From Holophagae bacterium (GTDB lineage: Bacteria > Acidobacteriota > Holophagae > Acanthopleuribacterales > Acanthopleuribacteraceae), in contig JAUIFE010000008.1 in assembly GCA_030429565.1 (NCBI GenBank), forward strand, positions 124,001 to 188,000: 64,000 nucleotides of DNA. Reading direction: 5' to 3'. Position 1 is the stretch's first letter. Each line of letters starts with the position of its first letter. The position numbers and the translations under genes were made by a program. The notes below the pieces were generated by a model that saw only the letters and a program-made list of their open reading frames with translations, was not told the origin of the DNA and did not search any database. Of this stretch, positions 56,619 to 64,000 are shown piece by piece.

Positions 56619-57048
56619 CCTTTTTGCGCAAGTCTGGCCCGTTGCCTTTTCGTTTGGGTTTTTCAAACAGGGTTGATCCACTGCCTAAAAGAAGGAAGAG
56701 AGTAGTGTAGCTGTATTAAAACAGGTGTTTAAGAAAGTCTGTCCTACTTGGGTCTTTACGCAAGTCTGTCCCGTTTGTCCCGTTTGTCCCTTTACGCAAG
56801 TCTGTCCCGTTTGTCTGTTTGTCTTGTTGGCTCCCATTTAGGTTTCCGTTTGGTTCATCCGTTTTGGTGCTTGAAATCAAAGGGTGGCGAGGGCTGTTCG
56901 CAACAGGAGTTCCGCAAGCCAGTTTCATTTGGGTTTTTCAAACAGGGTTGATCCACTGCCTAAAAGAAGGAAGAGCGGGTATGCTAGTGTAACTGTATTA
57001 AAAATAGTTGTTTAAGGAAGTCTGTCCTGCTTGGGAGCTGCTTGGGTG

Positions 57049-57119
57049 TCTTTGTCTTGAGGTACAGCATCCGCCAAAAGACCCTGCTGAATTACGAATT
57101 CGCTTTGAACGTCTTCAGA
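57049..57119. pseudogene. Transposase internal fragment, copy 2
   Basis: The same 71-base transposase segment as at 56548, carrying the same single change. The two fragments therefore arose by duplication of one captured piece. Confidence 0.9.
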
Positions 57120-57250
57120 CCTTTTTGCGCAAGTCTGGCCCTTTGCCTTTTCGTTTGGGTTTTTCAAACAGGGTTGATCCACTGCCTAAAAGAAGGAAGA
57201 GAGTAGTGTAGCTGTATTAAAACAGGTGTTTAAGAAAGTCTGTCCTGCTT

Positions 57251-57584
57251 GGACTGCTTGGGGTGCTGCTTGGGTGTTCTGCTTGTGTGCTGTCTTGCTG
57301 CCCGCTTACCATGGCGTCGAGAGGTGTTTTATAACGCGTTCTTTTTGGAGAACGCAGCGCTGACAGCTCGAGTGCTCAGGTTCACCTGAAGGGTGGGTTT
57401 TGGGTTATGGTCAGCCACCATTGGGCGGGAAGCCAAGGGGCCATGTGCCGCATCTATTCAATGACGACTTAGGTATAAACCCAAGAAAAACGGTTAGCTT
57501 TGGTGGTTTTGGCGCTGGGTGCGGTGGGTATTTACGCAGACCAGTCCTGAGGCACAACCAAAGGTGCTACACGTAACCGCGCTT
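57251..57584. other. Low-complexity tail of the repeat array and intergenic sequence
   Basis: 57240-57310 is a run of TGCTTGG/CTGTCTTGCTG-like units. From about 57310 to the 3' end of the reverse gene at 57585 I see no gene or clear hairpin. Confidence 0.6.
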
Positions 57585-58925
57585 CTAAGGTTGAAGGAGT
57601 AGGGTCGCCACGCCTGCGGTGATGGCGCCAACCAAGGTGTTGGCGAAGTTAACCGAATCGTTGGTCATGAGGCCTTTGCGTTGCAGGGTTGCACCCAAAA
57701 GGCTGTCGACATAATTACCGATCAAGCCGCCAAAAAGCACGACGATTGCGTGGATCGGGGTTGCGCCGCTGAGAAAAATCAATCCGGCGATGACGGCTGC
57801 ACCGGCCGCGCCCAGCAGGGTTCCTTCAAGGCTGATGACGCCGTCGTCGCCGCGTCGGCCGGGTCGCCAGGTAACGGCATCGCGGTAGTGTTTGCCGTAA
57901 ACGTTGCCAAGTTCTGAGGACAGGGTGTCAGCGGTGGCGGAGGCGAGTGCGGCGGCCGCCGCGACAGTGAATAGCGGGGCGAGGTTCGGCAAGCACCACG
58001 CGAGTAACGCCGCGGTTGCCGCGGTCGCACCGTTACAAACCGCGTGGCGCACAGATCGGCGGCCGTGGTTCTCCTGGGCCAATCCCAACTGGTTCTTTTC
58101 GGCGACGCGCCATTTAGAGGCGAGCACGGCCATGGCAAAAAAGGCGAACAAGCAGCCGAAGCCATAGGGGCCGGTGCCCAGATAAAGCAGAGCGGCAATA
58201 ACAAAACCGGCTATTGCGCCGGGCATGTCCATCTTTTTAGCGGCTGCGCTTAGGGTTGCGAGCAAGGCGGCGGCTGTGACACCAATCCACCAAGTATCGG
58301 GCAGGGTTGGTATGGTTTGAATGTGGCTGAGAGCAAAAACGGTGGAAGCGGCGGCGGTCGGAACCACGATGTTGTCGTCAATGGTGCCGGGCGCCGCTTC
58401 GAAGGCGGCCGCCACCATCATCGCGGGTATGAGCCAGAGTAGCCAGGTGAGTGCCGGTGCCCCCAATCGAGCTCCTTCCGGCAGTGCTAAAACAAGCAGC
58501 CAGGTCAAGGGCGTGCCGAGACAGAGGAATGCCGCCAACCCGGACCAACTTTTGTTTGGGTTCCAACTCAGCTTGGGCCCACCCATTTTTTCACCGACGA
58601 GACCGGCCAAGCCGTCGCCGAATGCCATGGCACCCCAACCAACGGCCATGAACACTTGGTGCTCGTAAAAAAGTAAGCTGAGGATTAACAAAACGATTGG
58701 GTAGCAAAGCATGCCGAGGGAGAAACCACGGCGGCGATCTTCAGGTCGTTCGAGCATGCGTTTACTGAGCAGTGGCAGCAGCTTCCAATTAAAGATGAAG
58801 GCGACCACGCACAGCACCGAAATCAGCCACGCCGGCAAGCGCCCGACACAGAGGGCGAAACCCACCATCGAAATATGGACGGTGCGGCGGTACAAGCTGC
58901 GGTAGGGAGAGGGCTGGGAAGTCAT
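57585..58925 (-). CDS. Fused dolichol/phytol kinase-like and DUF92 (VTE6-like) membrane protein
   Basis: 446 residues, about 12 membrane helices. The N-terminal half (about 1-215) is a CTP-dependent polyprenol/phytol kinase-like domain: AFGDGLAGLVGEKMGG followed by WNPNKSWSG, the DGxxxxxGxxxG and KSxxG pattern of the dolichol kinase/SEC59/VTE5 group. The C-terminal half (about 225-446) is DUF92: SATADTLSSELGNVYG, then GDDGVISLEGTLLGAAGA and SLLGATLQRKG. DUF92 includes the phytyl-phosphate kinase VTE6. The fusion would convert an isoprenoid alcohol to its diphosphate in two steps. It lies 37 bases after lptD on the same strand. Confidence 0.85.
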   Translation of the reverse strand: MTSQPSPYRSLYRRTVHISMVGFALCVGRLPAWLISVLCVVAFIFNWKLLPLLSKRMLERPEDRRRGFSLGMLCYPIVLLILSLLFYEHQVFMAVGWGAMAFGDGLAGLVGEKMGGPKLSWNPNKSWSGLAAFLCLGTPLTWLLVLALPEGARLGAPALTWLLWLIPAMMVAAAFEAAPGTIDDNIVVPTAAASTVFALSHIQTIPTLPDTWWIGVTAAALLATLSAAAKKMDMPGAIAGFVIAALLYLGTGPYGFGCLFAFFAMAVLASKWRVAEKNQLGLAQENHGRRSVRHAVCNGATAATAALLAWCLPNLAPLFTVAAAAALASATADTLSSELGNVYGKHYRDAVTWRPGRRGDDGVISLEGTLLGAAGAAVIAGLIFLSGATPIHAIVVLFGGLIGNYVDSLLGATLQRKGLMTNDSVNFANTLVGAITAGVATLLLQP

Positions 58926-58962
58926 GGGGTAAGCGGATCCTCATCAACGGCCGGCGGGCGGC

Positions 58963-61155
58963 TTAAAATCTGGTGCCCAGCTCGCCCAAGTTGCGCAGGT
59001 TAATCGAAAAACGCAGGAAGTCTTGGTCGTTGGTCGAACTGGAGTTAAACGGGGAGCGCACATAATTAATGGTCATACCAACGCATTGGCCCTGGTAGCC
59101 GTAGAGGAACTGTTGGCTTTTAACGTCGCCGAGCAAGATGTCGTAATCGATGTAGAGCTTAAAGCGCGAGCGAAATCGTTCGAGGCGCCACTCGCTGATG
59201 CCGATGAAGCTCTCTTGTTCGGCCTGGTTGGGATCGCTGTTGATACGTCGTTTGACATAACCGCCATAGCCGCGCCAACTGCCTTTGTTGACACTGCCGT
59301 AGACGGAAAGCGCATCGAGCACGCCTTCGTCGGGGTTGTACTCGAAGAAACCGTTGCCGTGCAGGCCGCCGAGGCCGGTTAACCGGAAGCGGGCTTTAAT
59401 TGGTTCGTTGGTTTCAAGGGGTTCGGCGGCGTCATTCTCCAGCGAGACGTCTTGACTGATCTCAATTTCGGCCAAGGGTCGCACGCGGCCTTGAGGACCG
59501 GTGAAAATGCGGTGGTTCATGCGCCAGGTGGTTGAGAGATCGTCGCGCGGCTGGTTGAGGCGGATATCAAGTTCGTCCAGCTCGATGCTTTCCAAGAAGG
59601 CGTCTTTTTGGTGACCGACGCCGGCGCGCACGTCGAAGCCGGTATCAATATAGTGAACCAGGCGCCGTTCTTTCCAGTCGTAACTGCGGCGCAGACGTGG
59701 GCCCAATAACTCGAGGAAGGCGTAGGCGGTGCCGCGATCTTCACGCTCATCGAGACGGCTGTCGTCGACGCGTGAGCGTAGGTCGCCATTGTAAGCGGCG
59801 CCAAAGGCGGCAAGACCGATGCGCGAGTGCAAAAACGAGGTGAGCTCGACGGGGCGTGAAAGTTCGAGGTCCATGCCAAACCGCGAGAGATCGCCGTCGA
59901 GGCGGTTCCCGCCCAAATTGTCGAATTGGTAAAGACCGGCATAGATTTGATTGGCAAGGTAGAAACCTGCACCTATGTGGCGTTTCGGCTGGAAATAGCG
60001 CATGTCGGGCAGGGCGCGGATGCCGATCAGCGCAGGGGTTGCGCCGGTGGCGCGTTCGGCATCGGTGATCGAAAGAATGCGGTCGAGGCGACCGAATGAC
60101 AACGACAAACGGTCACGGCCAAAACCGCGATCCCAGTGGGCGCGGTAGGTGTAATCACGGATGCGTGTTTGTTCGGCGGTTTCGAGAAAGTCGCGGTCGA
60201 CACTGAAATCGGAACCGGACTCGACATCGACGGTAAAATCGGCGTTCCAAAGCCGTTGTCGGTGAAACCAGTCGGCGCGGAACCGTTCTTTTTTGAGTGG
60301 TTCCCCGTCTTCGGTGGGTCGTTGCGCGTTGCTGAGATCGCCAATGACGTCGTCGAGGTAAAAGGTGCCGCGCAATTCGCCCAAGAAGTTGGTTTTGGGC
60401 ATGTAACGCATTTCTAGGTCGAGGTTAAAGCCGGCTTTATCGGCGTAGGCGGGCACAAAGGTGAAATCGAGATCGCGGCGCGGCGCCCAATAATAAGGAA
60501 CGCTAAGGAAGGTGCCGTTGCGGTCGGAACCACCGGTGTCGGGTTGCAAAAAGCCGGATTGGCGTTGGGTCAGAACGGGGAAAATGAACCAGGGAAGGTA
60601 GATGACCGGTAGCCGTTTAATGCGGAACTTGGCATTGCGGACGACGGCATAACCGCCGCGTTCGATGGTGGCTTGGCCGATGTCCATGGACCATTGGGCG
60701 ACGGGCTGGTTACAGGCGGTGACCTTGCCGTTTTCGATGACGAAATAATTGCCACGATCGAAGGCCTGCAGATGGCTGCCGACAAAATAAAACTCTTCGC
60801 CGAATTGGGTGAAAACGTCTTCGAACTCGGCACCGCGATTATTGACGTCGTAGCGTACCCGCTGTGCGCTGACCTCAACGAGGCCTTGGTCACTTTGGTA
60901 ATCGATTTTGACATTGCCGTTGGCTTCGATGATGCCGGTGTTGGCGGTGTAAATGAGGGTGTCAGCCGTCATCAGAACGGCGCTGCCGATGGTGACGCGC
61001 ACGCCGCCGGTGACGATCTGACGGCCTTCGGCGTCGCGAATTTGCTCACCGAGGTGTTGAATCACCAATTCGCGGTCGGCGAGATTCTCTTGGGCGTGCA
61101 GCGGCAGGGCAAACCAACATGCCGCCCAGAGCCATAACCATGGGGAACGCATCAC
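58963..61155 (-). CDS. lptD: LPS-assembly outer-membrane protein LptD
   Basis: 730 residues. A signal peptide ends near LPLHAQ. An OstA/LptA-like beta-jellyroll follows (GGVRVTIGSAVLMTADTLIY, NGNVKIDY), then the LptD barrel (LPVIYLPWFIFPVLTQRQSGFLQP is the signature of the family, with many amphipathic strands after). The last residues LRNLGELGTRF end in Phe, as expected for a barrel. It inserts lipopolysaccharide into the outer membrane with LptE. It overlaps the upstream gene by 4 bases (61152-61155). Length is typical. Confidence 0.9.
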   Translation of the reverse strand: MMRSPWLWLWAACWFALPLHAQENLADRELVIQHLGEQIRDAEGRQIVTGGVRVTIGSAVLMTADTLIYTANTGIIEANGNVKIDYQSDQGLVEVSAQRVRYDVNNRGAEFEDVFTQFGEEFYFVGSHLQAFDRGNYFVIENGKVTACNQPVAQWSMDIGQATIERGGYAVVRNAKFRIKRLPVIYLPWFIFPVLTQRQSGFLQPDTGGSDRNGTFLSVPYYWAPRRDLDFTFVPAYADKAGFNLDLEMRYMPKTNFLGELRGTFYLDDVIGDLSNAQRPTEDGEPLKKERFRADWFHRQRLWNADFTVDVESGSDFSVDRDFLETAEQTRIRDYTYRAHWDRGFGRDRLSLSFGRLDRILSITDAERATGATPALIGIRALPDMRYFQPKRHIGAGFYLANQIYAGLYQFDNLGGNRLDGDLSRFGMDLELSRPVELTSFLHSRIGLAAFGAAYNGDLRSRVDDSRLDEREDRGTAYAFLELLGPRLRRSYDWKERRLVHYIDTGFDVRAGVGHQKDAFLESIELDELDIRLNQPRDDLSTTWRMNHRIFTGPQGRVRPLAEIEISQDVSLENDAAEPLETNEPIKARFRLTGLGGLHGNGFFEYNPDEGVLDALSVYGSVNKGSWRGYGGYVKRRINSDPNQAEQESFIGISEWRLERFRSRFKLYIDYDILLGDVKSQQFLYGYQGQCVGMTINYVRSPFNSSSTNDQDFLRFSINLRNLGELGTRF

Positions 61156-61832
61156 TTTTCTGCCTTTTCGCGTTTGATGTCGTAGCGACAGGCAAACTCA
61201 AGTTTTTCGACGCCGTGGTAAAGGTGGGGAATGCTAAGGGTGACCTGTTTGGGCCAGGTTTGGCCGGCCATGGGGCGAAAGACCAGGAGTTGGTAGGCTT
61301 TTTGGCCGGGAGAAATGGCAAAACTGCCGCGCATGAACAAACGTGCGAAACGTTCCTGCTCTTGGCCGTGGCCGGGTCGGTCGGCGGGCCACAGGTCGAG
61401 CATCCCGAGTTTGGTGCCGAAGGGGCGTTTGCCACGTTGCAGGAGTTCGATTTGATCGGGATTGAACTGCAAGTGGTCGGTCCCACGGTTTTCGAGTGAG
61501 ATCATGAAGGTGACTGATTTTTCAAGCAGGCGCGCGATCATCTGATGGTCTTGGACTTCCTGGGCGGCCCCCATTTGCGCTAGATGCTGTCGCAGTTGGT
61601 CGGCGTTAAGGGTGGTGATGCGGAGCTCGACAGCTTCGCGATTGAGTACGACGGTGTGTTCGGTGACTTGGCCGACGACGGGTTCGATGGGTTGGCCCGG
61701 CCCAATTAAAATCTTAGTGGGGCCTTTATAAACAACCAATGAGAGCATTAAAAATAAGGAAATCACCCAAACCTCGGCAAGCGACCTACGATCTGTTTGG
61801 GCGGCTGCGCGGGGCGCGGGCGACCAAGACAC
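61152..61832 (-). CDS. Membrane-anchored periplasmic protein coupled to lptD, unknown function
   Basis: 226 residues from a GTG at 61832. One N-terminal membrane helix (VWVISLFLMLSLVVYKG) is followed by about 180 residues that alternate beta strands and short helices (HTVVLNREAVELRIT, TFMISLENRGTDHLQFNPDQIELL, KQVTLSIPHLYHGVEKLEFAC). It overlaps lptD by 4 bases. The topology (one anchor plus a periplasmic beta domain) is that of LptC, but I cannot recognise LptC sequence motifs, so this is only a possibility. The start is weakly supported by its ribosome site. Confidence 0.7.
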   Translation of the reverse strand: MSWSPAPRAAAQTDRRSLAEVWVISLFLMLSLVVYKGPTKILIGPGQPIEPVVGQVTEHTVVLNREAVELRITTLNADQLRQHLAQMGAAQEVQDHQMIARLLEKSVTFMISLENRGTDHLQFNPDQIELLQRGKRPFGTKLGMLDLWPADRPGHGQEQERFARLFMRGSFAISPGQKAYQLLVFRPMAGQTWPKQVTLSIPHLYHGVEKLEFACRYDIKREKAEK

Positions 61833-62026
61833 CCGATTTTAGCTCAAAGCGAAACGGGGCGCAAAAACTGTTTCGCCCCAAGTCTTTGGCGGTGCCGCCG
61901 TAAGGCCGCGCGGCCGGCGGAAAATAGGGGATTCGGCGGGTATAAGGTTTTACACCTGCTTTGCGAATGTGATATGTTGAGGCATTCGAGGACTCAAAAT
62001 AGTATTGCTTACTGGATCAGAATTTC

Positions 62027-64000
62027 ATGACAAAGCAGGCGAAGATTCTCATCGCGGAGCACGAAGACAAAAGCCGTGAGTCGCTGCAAAACCTTCTGAA
62101 ATCGGTGGGTTTTGAGGTAATTACAGCCAAAAACGGCAAGCAGGCCCTAAGCGCGGTGGATGATTCGAATCCGCAGGTGGCCATTATCGATCCGCTCTTA
62201 AGTGGGGTCGACGGATTTTCCGTGAGCCGACAGATTTCGCAAAGCCACCCAGGTACGCGCATTATCATTTCAAGTAGTTCCCATCGCGGTGATCGCTACC
62301 GGCGCGACGCCTTGGCGAAATACGGTGCGTCTGTATTTTTGGAGAAACCTTACGCCGAGCGCGATTTAATCGCGGCAATCAAGTCGTGCCTGCGCCAGTT
62401 GGGTCACCAAGTACCGGTTCAATCGGGTGGTGAAGATTTAGACGCCACGTTGCGGGATGAGAGTTTGGCGGGGTTGGCGCGTTCGGGCTTTGGTGACGAC
62501 GACGATCCCAGCTTGGACGAAACATACCGCGATACGAGCCTCGACAATGTAGCGGCGGAGTTTGGCGGTTTGACCGACGATCACTTAGACGAAACGGTTC
62601 GCGACGAACCCAAGTTATTTGAATCCTTTGGCAAAAAAGAAGGCTTGCCCGACGAGGTCAACGAATTGTTGGATCGGCAAATGGGTGACTTCACCATGAA
62701 CCAGGGTAAGTCGGCACCGGCCTCCGGTGCGGCGGGTAACCCGGGTTTTTTGGGGAAAGGCGGCAGCAAACCCAAGCGCGAGGAAGGGCCGGCGATGACC
62801 ATGCAGGTCCGGCCGGAGGATTTACAGCGCGAAATCGAGCGCATCAAAGAAAAGAACAAAAAGCAGTTTGTTGAGACCAAACGTGAGGAGCGCAACGCGG
62901 CTTCTCGCGTTAAGGTCACACAGTCGGAAGACGAGGGAGCCGGGGTGCTAACGAGTAACGATATATTCGGCGCCCTAATTGATGATATTGAATCGGGCGC
63001 GGTGGCGGAATCACCGGTTGAGATTGCGGCGGGCGGTGTGATTCACGCCTCGGCGGAAAACGATCCAGCGGTGTTGGCCGAACAGGAAGTTGAACGCGAG
63101 CGGTTAAAAGAGAAACGCGCCAAAAAAACCAAAAAGAAATCGGCGAAAAAGGCGAGTGAGGCGACGCCGGAACCGCCGCCTGCTGTGGATGAAGAACCGC
63201 AAGCGGCGCCGGCGGCGGAACGCGAGGCGGAACCCGAATCCAAACCTGAACCCGAGGTTCGCGAAGACGCCAAGGTGCCGCTGCCACGTGAAACGGATCG
63301 CGATAGTCCGTTTGCCACACAGCCGATCAGCGATGAGGATCGTAAAAAAGCGATTTCCGCCAAACCGGCTGAAGATGATTTGGATTTGGACGACTTTCCC
63401 GATTACAGCAAAGAGTTGTTTTCCACGAACGCCTCCGGCGGTAGCAACGAATACCAGTTGCTTAGCAAAATCGCCTCGGGCGGAATGGCTGAGGTATGGA
63501 AAGCCAAGCTGGTGGGTGAGAAGGGTTTTGAGAAAATCGTCGCCATCAAGAAGATCTTGCCGCACTTAAGCGACAACGAAGAGTTCATTTCGATGTTCAT
63601 TGACGAAGCGCGGGTGGCGGCTAATTTGACGCACCCCAATATTGCGCAAATTTATGAACTGGGCAAAATGGACGACAGTTTTTTCATCGCCATGGAATAC
63701 GTGGCCGGGCACAACTTGCGGATGGTGCTGAACCAGCTTAACCAGCTCAAGGTGACAATGGCACCGGAGGTGGTGGTTTTTGTCGGCATGAAGCTGTGCA
63801 ACGCCCTTCACTACGCGCACGTAAAAAAGAGCCACAACAATCAAGCGCTAAACATTGTTCACCGTGACATTTCGCCACAAAACATCCTCATTTCGAGCGA
63901 AGGTGAAATTAAGTTGGTGGATTTCGGTATTGCCAAGGCGTCGATTAAAGCGACGCAAACGGTGGCTGGTTCGCTGAAGGGTAAGTTGTTGTATATGTCG
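62027..64000 (+). CDS. Receiver-domain Ser/Thr protein kinase (partial)
   Basis: 658 residues are visible, and the 3' end is beyond the window. Residues 1-125 form a receiver domain with Asp55 in VAIIDPLLSG, a Ser run at 82-85 and Lys107 in LEKPY. The acidic pocket reads AEHED, so one of the usual Asp pair is a His. A 340-residue linker is acidic and then Lys/Glu/Pro/Ala-rich and likely disordered. The kinase starts near 473: IASGGMAEVWKAK, AIKKI, HRDISPQNILI, DFGIAK, and GKLLYMS at the edge. The HRDISPQN motif is common in myxobacterial and acidobacterial kinases. The start is the ATG at 62027. Confidence 0.92.
   Translation, partial: MTKQAKILIAEHEDKSRESLQNLLKSVGFEVITAKNGKQALSAVDDSNPQVAIIDPLLSGVDGFSVSRQISQSHPGTRIIISSSSHRGDRYRRDALAKYGASVFLEKPYAERDLIAAIKSCLRQLGHQVPVQSGGEDLDATLRDESLAGLARSGFGDDDDPSLDETYRDTSLDNVAAEFGGLTDDHLDETVRDEPKLFESFGKKEGLPDEVNELLDRQMGDFTMNQGKSAPASGAAGNPGFLGKGGSKPKREEGPAMTMQVRPEDLQREIERIKEKNKKQFVETKREERNAASRVKVTQSEDEGAGVLTSNDIFGALIDDIESGAVAESPVEIAAGGVIHASAENDPAVLAEQEVERERLKEKRAKKTKKKSAKKASEATPEPPPAVDEEPQAAPAAEREAEPESKPEPEVREDAKVPLPRETDRDSPFATQPISDEDRKKAISAKPAEDDLDLDDFPDYSKELFSTNASGGSNEYQLLSKIASGGMAEVWKAKLVGEKGFEKIVAIKKILPHLSDNEEFISMFIDEARVAANLTHPNIAQIYELGKMDDSFFIAMEYVAGHNLRMVLNQLNQLKVTMAPEVVVFVGMKLCNALHYAHVKKSHNNQALNIVHRDISPQNILISSEGEIKLVDFGIAKASIKATQTVAGSLKGKLLYMS

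Larger units (their letters stand above)
55665..57245. repeat. Six copies of an 85-95 bp module
   Basis: Copies start with TTTTCAAACAGG and GATCCACT and end with AAGTCTGTCC at 55665-55759, 56155-56249, 56416-56508, 56660-56744, 56935-57027 and 57161-57245. The two ends are strongly conserved and the middle diverges in three subtypes. Copies are separated by 140-400 bases of other repeated material. Confidence 0.8.
56279..57250. repeat. Second tandem duplication, units of about 500-520 bp
   Basis: 56279-56797 and 56798 to about 57250 repeat the same order: GTCTGTCCC/GTTTGTCCC run, unique segment, module with TTTTCAAACAGGG, a 71-bp piece of the transposase gene, and a second module. The offset falls from 519 to 501 because the first unit carries an extra TGCTTGGGAGCTGC-type duplication. 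Beyond 57250 the sequence decays into TGCTTGG-type low complexity. Confidence 0.85.

Noticed and set aside
56136..56951. Several 60-90 codon frames within the repeat array
   Set aside because: They recur because the DNA is repeated, begin and end at arbitrary points, and consist of translated TGTCCC-type repeats.

Overview
This is a 64 kb chromosomal window from a Gram-negative bacterium with mid-to-high GC content. The evidence for an outer membrane is an LptD gene, a predicted outer-membrane barrel and several signal peptides. Large Ser/Thr protein kinases with TPR or receiver domains, a giant propeller hybrid kinase, an NRPS with an embedded luciferase-like oxygenase, and secreted calcium-repeat and Ig-repeat proteins suggest a complex, predatory or particle-associated lineage such as Acidobacteriota (Holophagae/Acanthopleuribacter-like) or a myxobacterium-like group. 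No rRNA or tRNA gene was seen, so this placement is an inference.

1-11 kb: the N-terminal 978 residues of a formyltransferase-adenylation-monooxygenase NRPS (reverse, cut by the window edge), then mostly single genes: a secreted protein, an EAL-HDOD regulator, a DedA-like protein, a quinone-reductase-like flavoprotein, an Mpo1-like membrane protein, a PilZ protein and an acidic coiled-coil protein. 11-15 kb: a tightly overlapping operon of a class V aminotransferase, glcD and glcE for glycolate to glyoxylate to glycine. The iron-sulfur subunit glcF sits apart at 21.8 kb. 15-28 kb: secreted repeat proteins, an esterase, a zinc-ribbon scramblase-like protein, a lipoprotein, a PECR-like reductase and a secreted animal-type haem peroxidase.

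28-41 kb: a TPR Ser/Thr kinase, bacterioferritin, a zinc-ribbon/TPR membrane protein, then a polyhydroxyalkanoate granule cluster (PhaR, two phasins, patatin-like hydrolase). The cluster ends in three tandem repeated terminators. An aldehyde dehydrogenase and four tandem paralogous small membrane proteins follow. 41-54 kb: a 1590-residue sensor with two kinase modules around one receiver, an outer-membrane barrel, a DM13-domain secreted protein, and a four-gene MacAB-like ABC export operon.

54-57.3 kb: a RAYT-type transposase followed by a mosaic tandem repeat array built partly from its own gene. 57.5-62 kb: a probable operon of a protein of unknown function, lptD, and a fused polyprenol/phytol kinase-DUF92 protein. 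The window ends inside a receiver-Ser/Thr kinase fusion gene.

Main points for follow-up: the PHA cluster with a candidate patatin-type depolymerase and PhaR operator, the triple terminator array, the four-paralogue membrane cluster, the VTE5/VTE6-like fusion, the RAYT-linked repeat array, and a 97-nt self-complementary element at 48.8 kb.
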